From Saliniplasma sp046497075 (GTDB lineage: Archaea; Thermoplasmatota; Thermoplasmata; Halarchaeoplasmatales; Halarchaeoplasmataceae), in the NCBI GenBank assembly GCA_046497075.1, contig JAWOGF010000068.1, positions 1 through 61,835 on the forward strand: DNA of 61,835 nucleotides, in the 5' to 3' direction. The number at the start of each line of letters is the position of its first letter. Positions within the stretch are counted from its first letter, which is position 1. Positions 7,498-17,900 of this stretch are shown here, in pieces. Position numbers and translations under genes: made by a program. The notes under the pieces were generated by a model. It saw nothing but the letters and a program-made list of their open reading frames with translations, was not told the DNA's origin and did not search any database.

Positions 7498-10400
7498 GTG
7501 GTTCGATTGAAAATATTGATTATCGATGATGAACCAGATATCCTTGAACAATCAAAAATATTTTTAGAAAACAAAAATAACGATTTTCAGATCAATACTG
7601 AATCTTCTGGAATAAGAGCTATAGAACTATTGGAAAAGGAAGATTTTGATGTGATTGTTTCAGATTACAAGATGCCCGGACTAAATGGTATAGACATCTT
7701 AAAAAAACTGAGAGGTAAAGGGGACGATACGCCATTTATTATTTTAACTGGTAGAGGACGAGAAGAAGTAGCTATGAGAGCTTTAAATCTTGGCGCTAAC
7801 AGATATCTACAGAAAGGAATAGAACCTAGTATATTATATGACATGGTCGAAAACGCTATCATCAGCGAGGGAAAAGAAAAACAAATAGAAAAGGCACTTT
7901 CCAAAACCCAAAAAATCTATAAAAAGATCGCAAAGAACCTTCCAAATGGCTTGGTCAATATTGTAGATAAAGATCAGAATATACTGTTCAGCGAGGGGGA
8001 AGAAATAGAAACTTTAGGATACAAACATGAAGATATAGTTGGGCAGAATATTTACGACCTGTTTCCAGCAGAAAAGGCAGATAGGTTCGCATCATATATC
8101 GATAAAGCACTAAAAGGTGAAACAGTCCATTTTGAAGATTCTATCGAAGACATACATTTTATCTCCAATATAGTTCCGTTGCCTGAAGAAGAAAGAGAGA
8201 AGGTCATAATCCTCTCGATAGATATCTCTGAGAAAGTAGAGGCGGAAGAATCTAGGAAAGAAACCAGTAGGAAACTTTCAACACTTATAGATAACCTCCC
8301 GGGCATGGTTTACCGCTGTAAAAATATAAAAAGATGGCCCATGGAGATGGTCAAAGGCGAAGTTAAAAAATTGACCGGGTACAGTGCCTCAGAATTAGAA
8401 GAGAATGATGGGATATGGGGGAATAAGATAGTTCATCCAGAAGATCGGAAAAGAATATGGGATAGGATTCAAGGATCCATAAAAGACGGTGACTCGTTTG
8501 AAGTAACATACCGTATCGTAACCAAAAATGGATATACTAAGTGGGTCTGGGAACAGGGCGCTAGTGTAAATTATGAAAAAGATGAAGTAGAAACTTTTGA
8601 AGGTTTTATAACGGATATCACCGAGAAGAGAGAAACCCAAGAAAAATTAGAAAAAAGTATGGACAAGATCAAAGACCTCCATAGGTTATCAATAAAACTT
8701 GAATCTAAAACCGAGGAACAGGAGGTTTATGATTTGATCGTACATGCAACTGAAAACATTCTAGATTTCAACCTTTGCGCTGTTGAGATAGCCGAAGGAG
8801 ATAAATTCACTATCAAATCTAGCAGTTCGGATATACCTGTTTCATTAGACGATACATTTCCGATGATTGGGTTAGCTGAAGAATCCTACCGGACAGGAAA
8901 AACGATCGTAAGTAAAGATATACAAAATGATAATAGAGCCGCTCCTGACAGCGAGTTATATCGTTCCGGTATAACAATACCGATAGGGACGATGGGTGTT
9001 TTTCAGATAACTTCAGATAGAGTTGATGTTTTTGATGAACAGGATGTTGAGTTGGCAGAACTGCTGATATCTAACGCAACTGAAGCACTTAAGAGGATCC
9101 GCCACGAAAAAAGTTTGAAAGAGAACAGAAGAAAGATAACGGAACTGTATAAAGTAGCCGAGAAGTTGGAGAATTGTCACTCTAAACAAAAAATATTCGA
9201 CCTGACTTTAAGTACAGCAAAAGAAATTTTAGAATTATACCATGCGACTATAATAATATACGAAGAAGGAGACCTTGTTGTAAAGCGTACAAATGACGAA
9301 CAGTTGGATACGGGAATACACCTTTCCATTAACGAAGGTATTTATGGGAAAACTTTCAGAAACAAAGAATCTTATTTAGTAAAGAATATTAAAGATAGTA
9401 AGGAGGCAAAACCCCGCCGGGACGAATTCCTTTCAGCTATGAGTTTCCCCTTAGGCGATTTTGGAGTTTTTCAAACTATTTCCACGGAAAAGGGTTTTTA
9501 TGATGAAGACGATCTTGAGATCGGCGAACTACTTTCCTCACACGTTACTGAAGCTATCCAAAGAATAGAATTCGAGAAAGACTTAAAAAAGAGCGAAAGG
9601 AGATATCGGAACTTATTTGAATATTCACCGATATCTCTATGGGAGGAAGATTTCTCAGAGGTCTTTCAATATTTCGATGATCTGAGGGAGCGGGAGATAG
9701 AGGATATAAAAAATTATCTTGATGAAAATCCAAAAGAAATCAAAAGATGTGCTAACTTGGTCAAAATAGTAGATGTAAATAAGAGTACTTTGGATATCTA
9801 TGAAGCAGAAGGAAAAGAACAATTTGTAAAAAATCTGAAAAAGGTATTGACAAAGAGATCGTTAGAAACCTTTAAAAATCAATTGTATGCCCTATTAGAC
9901 GGTGAAGAAGAATTCAGTGGTGAAGCGGAGAATCGAACACTTAAGGGAAACAAAATCGATATCTTTTTAAAATGGGTGGTTGCCAAAGGGCACGAAGAAG
10001 ACTACTCTAGTGTACTAGTTTCGATAATGGATATAACAGAGAGGAAAAGGGCAAAGCAAGAATTAAGGGAATATAAAAACCATCTAGAAGAGCTAGTTGA
10101 GGAAAGGACTAGAAAACTAAAGGAAATGAATGAATATTTGAAATCCTTTACACATTCTGTGTCACATGATCTAAGAGCTCCTTTACGAGCACTCCAGGGT
10201 TTCACTAGAGCAATCCTTGAGGATCATAGTGATGTTTTGGATGAAGAGGGAAAACATTATCTACAAAGGATCGACAGCGCTTCTAAGCGTATGGAACTCT
10301 TGATCAGCGATCTTTTTAATTATAGCAAACTCACCAGAACTGAAATAACCTTAAAACAGGTAGATGTTAATAATGTCTTAGGATCTATCCAGGAGGAACT

Positions 10401-10794
10401 AAGCAGAAAGATCCAAGAGAAAAACGCTGAGCTATCGATATCAAATATTCCTAATGTCATGGGTGAGAGAACAGTCTTGAAACAAATTTTAACCAACCTG
10501 ATATCAAATGCACTTAAATTCGTAGAAGATGATCCAGATATAAAGATATATAGTGAAGAAAAAACCGACAAAGTACGAATATTTTTAGAAGATAATGGTA
10601 TAGGTATCAAAAAAGAAGAGCAGGAAAAGATATTCGAGGTATTTGAAAGATTACACGGTATAGAATCTTATAAAGGAACAGGTGTAGGGTTGGCCATCGT
10701 TAAAAAGGGCGTAGAAAAGATGGGTGGTGAAGTGGGAGTTGAATCTGAATTGGGAGAGGGAAGTAAGTTCTGGATAGAGTTAGAAAAGGCATGA
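7498..10794 (+). CDS. Hybrid sensor histidine kinase with N-terminal receiver, PAS and GAF domains
   Basis: A 1098-residue soluble signalling protein. Residues 1-125 are a CheY-like receiver with the acidic pair D10-D11, phospho-acceptor D56 (VIVSDYKMPG), T84 and K106. PAS domains follow (about 135-250 and 260-380; the second ends GFITDITEKRE), then two GAF-like domains (about 390-540 and 550-700). Another PAS-like domain (about 700-860) ends with DITERKRA, then a coiled coil. The kinase core has the H-box around H890 (SVSHDLRAPLRAL) and an ATPase domain with an N-box (NLISNALKF), DNGIGI and GTGVGLAI. No membrane segment is visible, so it senses cytosolic signals. It starts with GTG at 7498, about 30 nt after a TATA-like TATTTAT, divergent from the L18e promoter. 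No output regulator lies next to it. Confidence 0.92.
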   Translation: MVRLKILIIDDEPDILEQSKIFLENKNNDFQINTESSGIRAIELLEKEDFDVIVSDYKMPGLNGIDILKKLRGKGDDTPFIILTGRGREEVAMRALNLGANRYLQKGIEPSILYDMVENAIISEGKEKQIEKALSKTQKIYKKIAKNLPNGLVNIVDKDQNILFSEGEEIETLGYKHEDIVGQNIYDLFPAEKADRFASYIDKALKGETVHFEDSIEDIHFISNIVPLPEEEREKVIILSIDISEKVEAEESRKETSRKLSTLIDNLPGMVYRCKNIKRWPMEMVKGEVKKLTGYSASELEENDGIWGNKIVHPEDRKRIWDRIQGSIKDGDSFEVTYRIVTKNGYTKWVWEQGASVNYEKDEVETFEGFITDITEKRETQEKLEKSMDKIKDLHRLSIKLESKTEEQEVYDLIVHATENILDFNLCAVEIAEGDKFTIKSSSSDIPVSLDDTFPMIGLAEESYRTGKTIVSKDIQNDNRAAPDSELYRSGITIPIGTMGVFQITSDRVDVFDEQDVELAELLISNATEALKRIRHEKSLKENRRKITELYKVAEKLENCHSKQKIFDLTLSTAKEILELYHATIIIYEEGDLVVKRTNDEQLDTGIHLSINEGIYGKTFRNKESYLVKNIKDSKEAKPRRDEFLSAMSFPLGDFGVFQTISTEKGFYDEDDLEIGELLSSHVTEAIQRIEFEKDLKKSERRYRNLFEYSPISLWEEDFSEVFQYFDDLREREIEDIKNYLDENPKEIKRCANLVKIVDVNKSTLDIYEAEGKEQFVKNLKKVLTKRSLETFKNQLYALLDGEEEFSGEAENRTLKGNKIDIFLKWVVAKGHEEDYSSVLVSIMDITERKRAKQELREYKNHLEELVEERTRKLKEMNEYLKSFTHSVSHDLRAPLRALQGFTRAILEDHSDVLDEEGKHYLQRIDSASKRMELLISDLFNYSKLTRTEITLKQVDVNNVLGSIQEELSRKIQEKNAELSISNIPNVMGERTVLKQILTNLISNALKFVEDDPDIKIYSEEKTDKVRIFLEDNGIGIKKEEQEKIFEVFERLHGIESYKGTGVGLAIVKKGVEKMGGEVGVESELGEGSKFWIELEKA

Positions 10795-10906
10795 TTTCCA
10801 TCCATATGTTTTTACTATAAAACACCGAAAATCTAATTACTGGGGTATACCTAAACATTTTCCGAAGATGAAATATTTCAAGTTCGAAGATGAGGTTATA
10901 TAAAAT

Positions 10907-11659
10907 ATGCGATACCTACTTTTACTAACTGTCATAGGGCTATTGAGCGGTGTGATTGGTACCGCTGGCGGTAGTTTAGCTGTCGTATTTGTTAGGAAGA
11001 TTGAAAATAGGCTGATGAGTGTCCTATTAGGGGTATCAGCTGGTATCATGGCCTCGATAAGTTTCATGGAACTGATACCTGAAGCTATAGAAGAAGGGAC
11101 CATCTTTAGTGCTATTTTTGGTATTTTGATCGGTATAGGTATAATCGGTTTTTTAGACATGAAGTTTCCTCACCGTCATTTCTCATTCAGTAAAGATGGT
11201 GACACAAAAAGAGGGAGGTACCTTAAGACAGGTATACTACTAAGTATAGGTATAGCTCTCCACAACCTGCCTGAAGGTGTGGCTATCGGCACAAGTATGA
11301 TGGTGTCTTTTAAAGTAGGATTGTCAATCGCTGTCCTTATGGCGATCCATAATTTTCCAGAAGGTATGGCTGTAGGAGCCGCTATGTGTATTGGAGGTGT
11401 TAAAACATCTAAAGTCCTTTCGATAGCTGCTCTAGCAGGTGTACCCATGGGTATCGGGGCATTTATAGGTGGGTTATTAGGGGGTGTTTCAGATTGGGCT
11501 TTATCAGTAAGCCTAGGTTTTGCTGCTGGAGCGATGCTTTACATAGTTTTCGATGAACTCATCCCCGATGCTCATAGGAAAGCTAAAGGTCATTCAGCCA
11601 TCATCGGTATTCTAACAGGTATCCTCTTAGGGATAATCTTCATAACAGTACTGCATTGA
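10907..11659 (+). CDS. ZIP family divalent metal transporter
   Basis: Membrane importer of zinc or related divalent metals, 250 aa with about eight transmembrane segments. The two metal-site helices carry HNLPEGVAIG and HNFPEGMAVG, the hallmark His-Asn-x-Pro-Glu-Gly motifs of the ZIP/ZupT group. A short histidine-containing loop (PHRHFSF) lies between TM3 and TM4, where many ZIP proteins bind metal on the cytosolic side. It is a single gene between the kinase and sucD. Metal specificity (Zn, Fe or Mn) cannot be told from sequence alone. Confidence 0.93.
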   Translation: MRYLLLLTVIGLLSGVIGTAGGSLAVVFVRKIENRLMSVLLGVSAGIMASISFMELIPEAIEEGTIFSAIFGILIGIGIIGFLDMKFPHRHFSFSKDGDTKRGRYLKTGILLSIGIALHNLPEGVAIGTSMMVSFKVGLSIAVLMAIHNFPEGMAVGAAMCIGGVKTSKVLSIAALAGVPMGIGAFIGGLLGGVSDWALSVSLGFAAGAMLYIVFDELIPDAHRKAKGHSAIIGILTGILLGIIFITVLH

Positions 11660-11708
11660 ACGTACACATAATCGAAGATTTTAAAAATAGGTACCCTTTC
11701 TTTCAACC

Positions 11709-12578
11709 ATGGGCATTATAATTGATAAAGACACAAAAGTAGTGGTACAGGGCATAACCGGTACTCAAGGCAAGTTCCACAGCAAATACATGAGGGATTA
11801 CGGTACGAACATAGTAGCGGGGGTTACACCCGGAAAAGGTGGAAAAGAAGTTGATGGTGTACCTGTTTTTAACACCGTCGAAAGGGCGAAAGAGGAAAAA
11901 AGTGCGAACACCTCCATAATATTCGTTCCAGCACGCTTTTGCAAGGACGCTGCCTTCGAAGCGATAACCGCAGGGATGGATCCGGTTGTTATCATAACCG
12001 AGAGCATACCCGTTCAGGACTCTTCGGAGATAATGAGGGTCGCCGAGTTGCACGATACCACGATAATAGGACCGAACACTCCCGGAATAATAACACCAGG
12101 TGAATCGAAGGTGGGTATCATGCCTAATCATATCTTCGAAGCAGGAAACATCGGTCTGGTCTCTAGAAGTGGAACTTTGACTTACGAGATCGTTAATTCC
12201 ATGACAAAAAGAGGATACGGCCAATCCACAGCATTCGGACTAGGTGGTGACCCGATCGTAGGGATGGACTTCATAGGTTCTTTAAAGCGCTTTGAGGAAG
12301 ATCCTGACACTGAAGCCATGGTTCTTATCGGTGAGATCGGGGGGAACGCAGAAGAAAAAGCGGCTAGATATATCGATAAGAACGTCGAAAAACCTGTAGT
12401 TGCATACATAGCTGGTAGAACAGCACCCGAAGGAAAGAGGATGGGACATGCAGGTGCCATCGTTTCTGAAAGTGGAACAGGCACTGCTGAATCAAAGATC
12501 AAAGCATTCGAGAAAGCTGGAGTTCCCGTAGCTAGAATGCCTGGTGATATCGGTAAATTATTGGATGAAGAACTATAG
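11709..12578 (+). CDS. sucD: Succinyl-CoA synthetase alpha subunit
   Basis: The CoA-binding, phospho-histidine subunit of succinate-CoA ligase, which interconverts succinate, CoA and NTP with succinyl-CoA, 289 aa. The Rossmann CoA site is at the N-terminus (VVVQGITGTQGKFH) and the phospho-accepting histidine is H247 in GKRMGHAGAIVS. A TATA-like box near 11679-11688 puts the ATG close to a leaderless start. The partner beta subunit SucC is not in this window, although the two genes are usually adjacent. The 3' end overlaps the convergent Sir2 gene by 6 bp. Fumarase, the Frd-like pair and 2-oxoglutarate oxidoreductase nearby place it in a TCA-type pathway. Confidence 0.95.
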   Translation: MGIIIDKDTKVVVQGITGTQGKFHSKYMRDYGTNIVAGVTPGKGGKEVDGVPVFNTVERAKEEKSANTSIIFVPARFCKDAAFEAITAGMDPVVIITESIPVQDSSEIMRVAELHDTTIIGPNTPGIITPGESKVGIMPNHIFEAGNIGLVSRSGTLTYEIVNSMTKRGYGQSTAFGLGGDPIVGMDFIGSLKRFEEDPDTEAMVLIGEIGGNAEEKAARYIDKNVEKPVVAYIAGRTAPEGKRMGHAGAIVSESGTGTAESKIKAFEKAGVPVARMPGDIGKLLDEEL

Positions 12579-13298
12579 GAGATCCAATAGTTTCGGTAAT
12601 TCCTCACCAATTTTACCTTCAATGAAATGGTCGGTTACCCGTCCTGTCAAAGGAGTTTCTTCAAGATTGATCTCGATCACTGTAGCTCCGCCTTCCTTAG
12701 CTATTGTTGGGATCGATGCAGCCGGCTGTACTACAGCGGAGGTTCCTAGACTAAATATCAGATCAGATCTTTCAGCTTCCAGCCACGCATTTTTTAGAAT
12801 ATTCTCAGGAAGAGGTTCACCGAAAAGGACTACATCTGGTTTCAGGATCTCATCACAGTTACATATGGGTATCTCATCACGGACTATTTCATTCTGAAAC
12901 TCACTCGTTTCAAACTGCTTACCGCATGAGAGGCAGATCAATCTATCGAGTGAACCGTGAAGCTCCAGTACTTCTTCATTACCTGCCTTTTGATGAAGCC
13001 CGTCGATATTTTGGGTGATAACCGAATTCAAACCATGTTCTTCCATTTCTACAAGACTATAGTGACCTTTATGAGGTGCACTGTCCAAACATTCTTCGAT
13101 CTGAAGCTTGAATAATTTCCAACACCTTTCAGGATCTTTCTCAAAGGCAGTAACGCTAGCCATCTCCTGGGGATCGAACTTTTTCCACAGCCCGTTCTCT
13201 CCTCTAAAAGGAGCGATACCGCTTTCCACTGACATACCTGCCCCAGTTAGAGCAGTTATCCTGTCCGCCTTTATTATCTCATCGATTATTTCGCCCAT
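12573..13298 (-). CDS. Sir2 family NAD-dependent protein deacylase
   Basis: Removes acyl groups from lysines using NAD+, 241 aa. Seen are GAGMS (residues 19-23), TQNIDGLH (95-102) with catalytic H114, and a zinc site with C122, C125, C146 and C148; the last two are spaced C-x-C rather than the usual C-x2-C. At the positions where SIRT5-type enzymes have Tyr and Arg for succinyl-lysine there are Phe and Gln (CWKLFKLQ), so desuccinylase activity is not predicted. It lies 18 nt downstream of fumB on the same strand and is probably cotranscribed with fumarase. Targets may include chromatin protein or CoA ligases; that is inference. Confidence 0.93.
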   Translation of the reverse strand: MGEIIDEIIKADRITALTGAGMSVESGIAPFRGENGLWKKFDPQEMASVTAFEKDPERCWKLFKLQIEECLDSAPHKGHYSLVEMEEHGLNSVITQNIDGLHQKAGNEEVLELHGSLDRLICLSCGKQFETSEFQNEIVRDEIPICNCDEILKPDVVLFGEPLPENILKNAWLEAERSDLIFSLGTSAVVQPAASIPTIAKEGGATVIEINLEETPLTGRVTDHFIEGKIGEELPKLLDLL

Positions 13299-13316
13299 GA
13301 ACTGTTATATCAACGT

Positions 13317-13907
13317 TCACAGTTGAGATTTAAGTTCTTCAAGGTTCTTTTCGATCTCTTCAGCCACATCGGCGTGTATACTGTTACCAGCAGAATCCAT
13401 AGTGACCAAAAACGGACCCGCTTCTTTGACTTTGAACATCCAGAATGCCTCTGGTATACCGAGTTCCTCTAAGAAATAAACATCATCCACTTCCTTGATA
13501 GCGTTGGCCATGAGAGCTCCGGCACCACCTGTGTATTGGGTGTAGACCGCACCATGTTTCTCGAGTGCTTCGAGTGTTCTGTCGGCCATCCCACCTTTTC
13601 CGATGATGATCTTGGTTCCGAACCGTTCTATGAAGTCGTCTTCAAATATCTCCATTCTGATACTCGTTGTAGGGCCTGCTGAAACGACTTCCCATTTTCC
13701 ATCGACTTTGTGTATAGCCGGACCACAGTGGAACATAGCGTATTTTGAAGGATCGAAGGGTACTTCTTCATCATCTAGTGAGAGTAATTTTTCGTGAGCC
13801 GCATCTCTAGCTGTGAATATGATTCCAGTTATGTAAAACGTATCCCCTACTCTCAACTTCTTGACTTCTTCCGGGTCTATGGGTGTTTCTAAAACCTTTT
13901 TACTCAT
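13317..13907 (-). CDS. fumB: Class I fumarase, beta (C-terminal) subunit
   Basis: Smaller subunit of the two-component iron-sulfur fumarase, which hydrates fumarate to malate reversibly, 196 aa. Family features are LRVGDTFYITGIIFTARDAAH near the N-terminus, then GPTTS, IIIGKGGM and the AGPFLVTMDSAGNS segment. Its start overlaps the fumA stop by 4 bp (ATGA), so translation is coupled. Similar subunits serve L(+)-tartrate dehydratase, but fumarase fits the neighbouring TCA-type genes better. Confidence 0.93.
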   Translation of the reverse strand: MSKKVLETPIDPEEVKKLRVGDTFYITGIIFTARDAAHEKLLSLDDEEVPFDPSKYAMFHCGPAIHKVDGKWEVVSAGPTTSIRMEIFEDDFIERFGTKIIIGKGGMADRTLEALEKHGAVYTQYTGGAGALMANAIKEVDDVYFLEELGIPEAFWMFKVKEAGPFLVTMDSAGNSIHADVAEEIEKNLEELKSQL

Positions 13908-14770
13908 TCTATCACCTCTACCTTTCCTTCCGAAGATATCTTTACTTTAGTCTGCCTGTTAGCCCAACACTGGGGTACCACGGCAACCGGGAAAGACGCT
14001 GGATGTCTGTGAGCATGTTCGATTTTGACGTCTAAAACCGTGGTTTCACCGCCAACTCCCATGGGGCCTACACCGAGTTGATTGATCATCCCAAGTAGTT
14101 CTTCCTCCATCTCTGCGACTTTCGTTTCTTCGTGCCTCTCTCCAACCGGTCTGAGTAGAGCTTTTTTGGCAAGTTCAAGTGCCATGTCAGAGCCGCCACC
14201 TAGGCCAATACCTATTATAGTTGGCGCACAGGCTTTACCTTCCATGGCTGCAACATGTTCCAACACGATCTCTTTAACACCCTTCAAACCCTTACCTGGA
14301 GTCATCATGACCAGTTTACTCATGTTTTCACTACCCCCACCCTTGGGCATCACGTGTACAACGGCCTCATCACCATCTACCACTTCCCAGTGTATTGCAG
14401 GTACGAACCTACCTGTGTTATCACCACTGTTTTTGTGTTCGATGGTGTGAACGGCATTCGGTCTTAGAGGGATCTCTTCCGTAGCAGTCCGTACTGCTTT
14501 CACAATAGTATCTTTTATCAAGCTAGTGTGTTCAAAATCTGCTCCTACGTCGAGGAAAAACGTGGGAGTTCCCGTATCCTGGCAGATCGGTCTACTTTCA
14601 TCTTTTCCAACTTCGATATTCTCCAATATCGCTTCTAACTGGACTTTTGGACCATCTTTTTTTTCTCTCTTTAGGGCTTCCTCTAAGGCTTTTTGGGTTT
14701 CAGAAGTCACCCGCGTAACAGCCAGCCTGATGGCCTCTACCAGTCCTTTTTCAAATTCATCTTGATCCAT
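13904..14770 (-). CDS. fumA: Class I fumarase, alpha (N-terminal) subunit
   Basis: Iron-sulfur subunit of fumarase, 288 aa from the chosen ATG at 14770. An in-frame upstream start would add 38 residues of implausible composition, whereas this ATG follows a GGATGAT ribosome binding site and gives the family's usual length. Three cysteines in the expected contexts, C63 (ICQDTGTP), C181 (GKACAPT) and C268 (VPQCWANR), should hold the catalytic [4Fe-4S] cluster. A TATA-like TTTATA near 14798-14806 precedes it. It is divergent from the hdr operon across a 226-nt region, so the two may be coordinately regulated. It produces or consumes the fumarate that the Frd-like enzyme may use. Confidence 0.94.
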   Translation of the reverse strand: MDQDEFEKGLVEAIRLAVTRVTSETQKALEEALKREKKDGPKVQLEAILENIEVGKDESRPICQDTGTPTFFLDVGADFEHTSLIKDTIVKAVRTATEEIPLRPNAVHTIEHKNSGDNTGRFVPAIHWEVVDGDEAVVHVMPKGGGSENMSKLVMMTPGKGLKGVKEIVLEHVAAMEGKACAPTIIGIGLGGGSDMALELAKKALLRPVGERHEETKVAEMEEELLGMINQLGVGPMGVGGETTVLDVKIEHAHRHPASFPVAVVPQCWANRQTKVKISSEGKVEVIE

Positions 14771-14996
14771 GATATCATCCTGTAGTAAGTAAAACGGGTA
14801 TAAAGAATTTAGGAAAAGTTCACAAGCATGAGAAAGGTTTAAAAAGAGGGGGGCATCATGCAGTTGATAATCGATGAGTAACATGATGAATCATTCAGGC
14901 ATATCGGATATTTTGATGTTAAGTATTCCTAATAAACCGAAGATATTAAATTACTCATCGTATTTCTCACCCAAAAAATAGCATGGTAGGTTGAAC
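14771..14996. promoter_or_regulatory. Divergent promoter region between fumarase and hdr operons
   Basis: A 226-nt gap between fumA (minus) and hdrA (plus). For the minus side a TTTATA element lies near 14798-14806. For the plus side GATATTAAAT lies at 14942-14951, about 50 nt before hdrA, which implies a leader of about 25 nt; a second candidate GTTTAAAAAG is at 14837-14846. A tiny ATG-GTA-GGT-TGA frame sits just before the hdrA start. No clear palindromic operator was seen. The shared region makes joint control of fumarase and the hydrogen/Hdr/Frd/Kor operon plausible. Confidence 0.45.
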
Positions 14997-17900
14997 ATGA
15001 AAGGAGATGTATTGATAATCGGCGGTGGTATCTCCGGCGTACAAACTGCACTCGATCTGGCCGACAAGGGATTCGAAGTAGTTATAGTCGATCGAGCCCC
15101 CAGTATCGGGGGAAACATGGTCAAACTGGATAAGACCTTCCCCACAAACGACTGTTCTATCTGTATATCCGCACCAAAGATGGTGGAAACCAGCAGGCAT
15201 GAAAATATTACTCTTCTGACTTATTCTGAAGTAAAAGAAGTGACGGGTAGTGCGGGTGGTTTCAATGCCAAGATATGGAAACGGACTAAATATGTGGATC
15301 CAGATGAGTGTACCGGATGTGGTGACTGTGAAGAGGTTTGTCCTGTAGAGGTACCAAATGAGTTTGACGAAAAATTGTCCACAAGAAAAGCGATCTATGT
15401 GGAGTATCCACAATCTGTTCCACTGTCCTACACTATAGATTATGAGAATTGTGTAGGATGTGGCGCCTGTGAGAGGGTATGTGATGCAGGATCTATTCAC
15501 TTCCTGGAGAAATCTGAAGAGATAGATCTTTCCGTGGGAAGTATCGTGGTCGCGACCGGATATGAGATGATGGAACCCGACGTATGGAGGGAAGAATACG
15601 GATATGGTGAGTATGATGATGTACTCACTGCCATGGAATATGAAAGACTGCTATCTTCCTCGGGACCGACTGAAGGCAAGGTGATGAAGCCTTCAGACGG
15701 TGAAGAACCTGAAAGTGTTGCTTGGATACAGTGTGTAGGTTCTAGATGTAAACAGAAAGGCATGCCTTACTGTTCTAGAGTCTGCTGCATGTATGCGACT
15801 AAAGAAGCATCCATAACGAAAAATGATAACCCCGATATGGAAACTTCAATACACTACATGGATCTTAGAGCGTATGGTAAAGATTTCCAACAGTATTATG
15901 ATAAAGCTAAGATGAACGGGGTCAATTACTACAGAGGTAGGCCTTCTAGAGTTTATGAAACGGAAGATGGTAAGTTAGCTCTTGAATACGAGGATACGGA
16001 GAAAGGAGAGGTGAAGACCAATATCGTAGATATGGTAGTTCTCTCTGCTGCCATCGTACCTTCAAGCGGTAACGAAAAGTTGGCTGATATTTTAGATATC
16101 GAAACCGATGAAAATGGTTTCTTCCAATCCAAAGATATCTTGACCGCGCCTATGGACTCTACAAGAGAAGGCATATATCTTGCAGGATGTTCGCAGTCCC
16201 CGAAAGACATCCCGGATAGTGTAGCCCAAGCTAGTGGTGCAGCCGCTAGAGCTATGGGTCCTATAAAGGATAGAAAGAGGAAAGGTAAAGCGGAGAAGCC
16301 TACCGAGAGAGATGTAACCGGTGAAGAACCTCGAATCGGCGTGTTCGTTTGTAATTGTGGTAAGAATATAGGAAATTACGTTGACGTACCAGGTGTAGCA
16401 GAATCCGTGAAAAAGGTACCTGGTGTAGTACACGTTGACGAAAGCATGTTCGCATGTTCCGAGGATGCTCAATCCAAGATCAAAGAAGCTATAGAAGAAC
16501 AGAACCTAAATCGTATCGTTGTTTCAGCATGTTCTCCCAGAACTCACGCAGATCTCTTCCAGGATACAATGGAGGAAGCTGGTTTGAACCGGTACCTTTT
16601 CGAGATGGCGAATATACGGAATCAGTGCAGCTGGGTACATAGTGACGAACCGGAAAAAGCTACAAAGAAAGCGAAGATATTGACCAAGATGGCAGTTGCT
16701 AAGGCCAAGCAGTTATCAGCACTTACAGAACATGAGATCGAAGTTGGTGATAGAACATTGGTCATCGGCGGAGGTCCTGCGGGTATGAAGACCGCTCTCA
16801 GTCTAGCGGATGCCGGTCAAGATGTAACTTTAGTCGAAAAGGAGGACAAACTCGGAGGAAAATTACTCAGATTGAATACCTTATTCCCGAGTGATATAGA
16901 TTCTCGAGAGCTAGCTAAAAAAATGGCTCATCAGATCGAAGAAACAGATAACATCAGAGTCATGACATCTTCACTGGTCAAAAACATCGACGGCTATATC
17001 GGTAATTATGAGGTCACCATCGAAGACGAGGAGATAGAAGTAGATACGATCGTCATGACAACGGGATTCAAAGAGATCGACCCCGATGATTTTTACGGAT
17101 ATAAAGATAATAGTCGTGTTATGACACAGTTGGAACTCGACGAGGCTTTAGCATCTGACGAGCTTGAAGAGCCGGACAATGTTGTGTTCATCAATTGTGT
17201 CGGTGCTATGGAAGAGGAGCGACCTTGGTGCTGTAGAGTGGGTTGTGGAAATTCTCTTAAGAATGCAAAAGCTATCCGTGAAAGATATCCGGATTCAAAT
17301 GTATATATCTTATACAAGGATATGAGAGTCTTCGGAAAGGAAGAAGAAGAGTATTATATGGATGTTGAAGGGGAAGACGGAGTTATATTCCTGAGATATT
17401 CAACTGAAAATAAGCCAGAAGTTACTCAAACGGAAGACGGACTTCATATAAAAGTCCATGATAATTTACTGGGTGAAGACGTTGAGATAGAGTCCGATCT
17501 TCTCGTATTGGCTATGCAGCTAGAAGGCGACGACTCAACCTCCGAACTCAAGAAGATGTTGAAAGTATCTTCGGATAACGCTGGATTCTTCATGGAAGCA
17601 CACGCAAAGTTGAGACCCCTAGAGTTCCCTTCAGAGGGAGTTTATTTAGCCGGTGGGGCACATTATCCCAAGAACATCTCAGATACCTTATCCCAGGCTG
17701 ATGGTGCAGCATCTAAGGCAGCTATACCCATGATGCGTGGATACACCAAGAGTGAAGGCATCATCGCAGTCATAGATGATGATATCTGCAGTGGATGTAA
17801 GATGTGTATATCTGTATGTCCATATGGTGCGATAGAGGCAAACGACGAAGAAGGGATCGCTGAGATCACTGACGTACTCTGTAAGGGCTGTGGTTCCTGT

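Noticed and set aside
12573..13298. Sir2 as a desuccinylase acting on the SucD pathway
   Set aside because: The Tyr and Arg that recognise acidic acyl groups are replaced by Phe and Gln.
14771..14884. 38-residue N-terminal extension of fumarase alpha
   Set aside because: Composition unlike the protein, removes the promoter of fumA, and ATG 14770 has a ribosome binding site and gives the family length.
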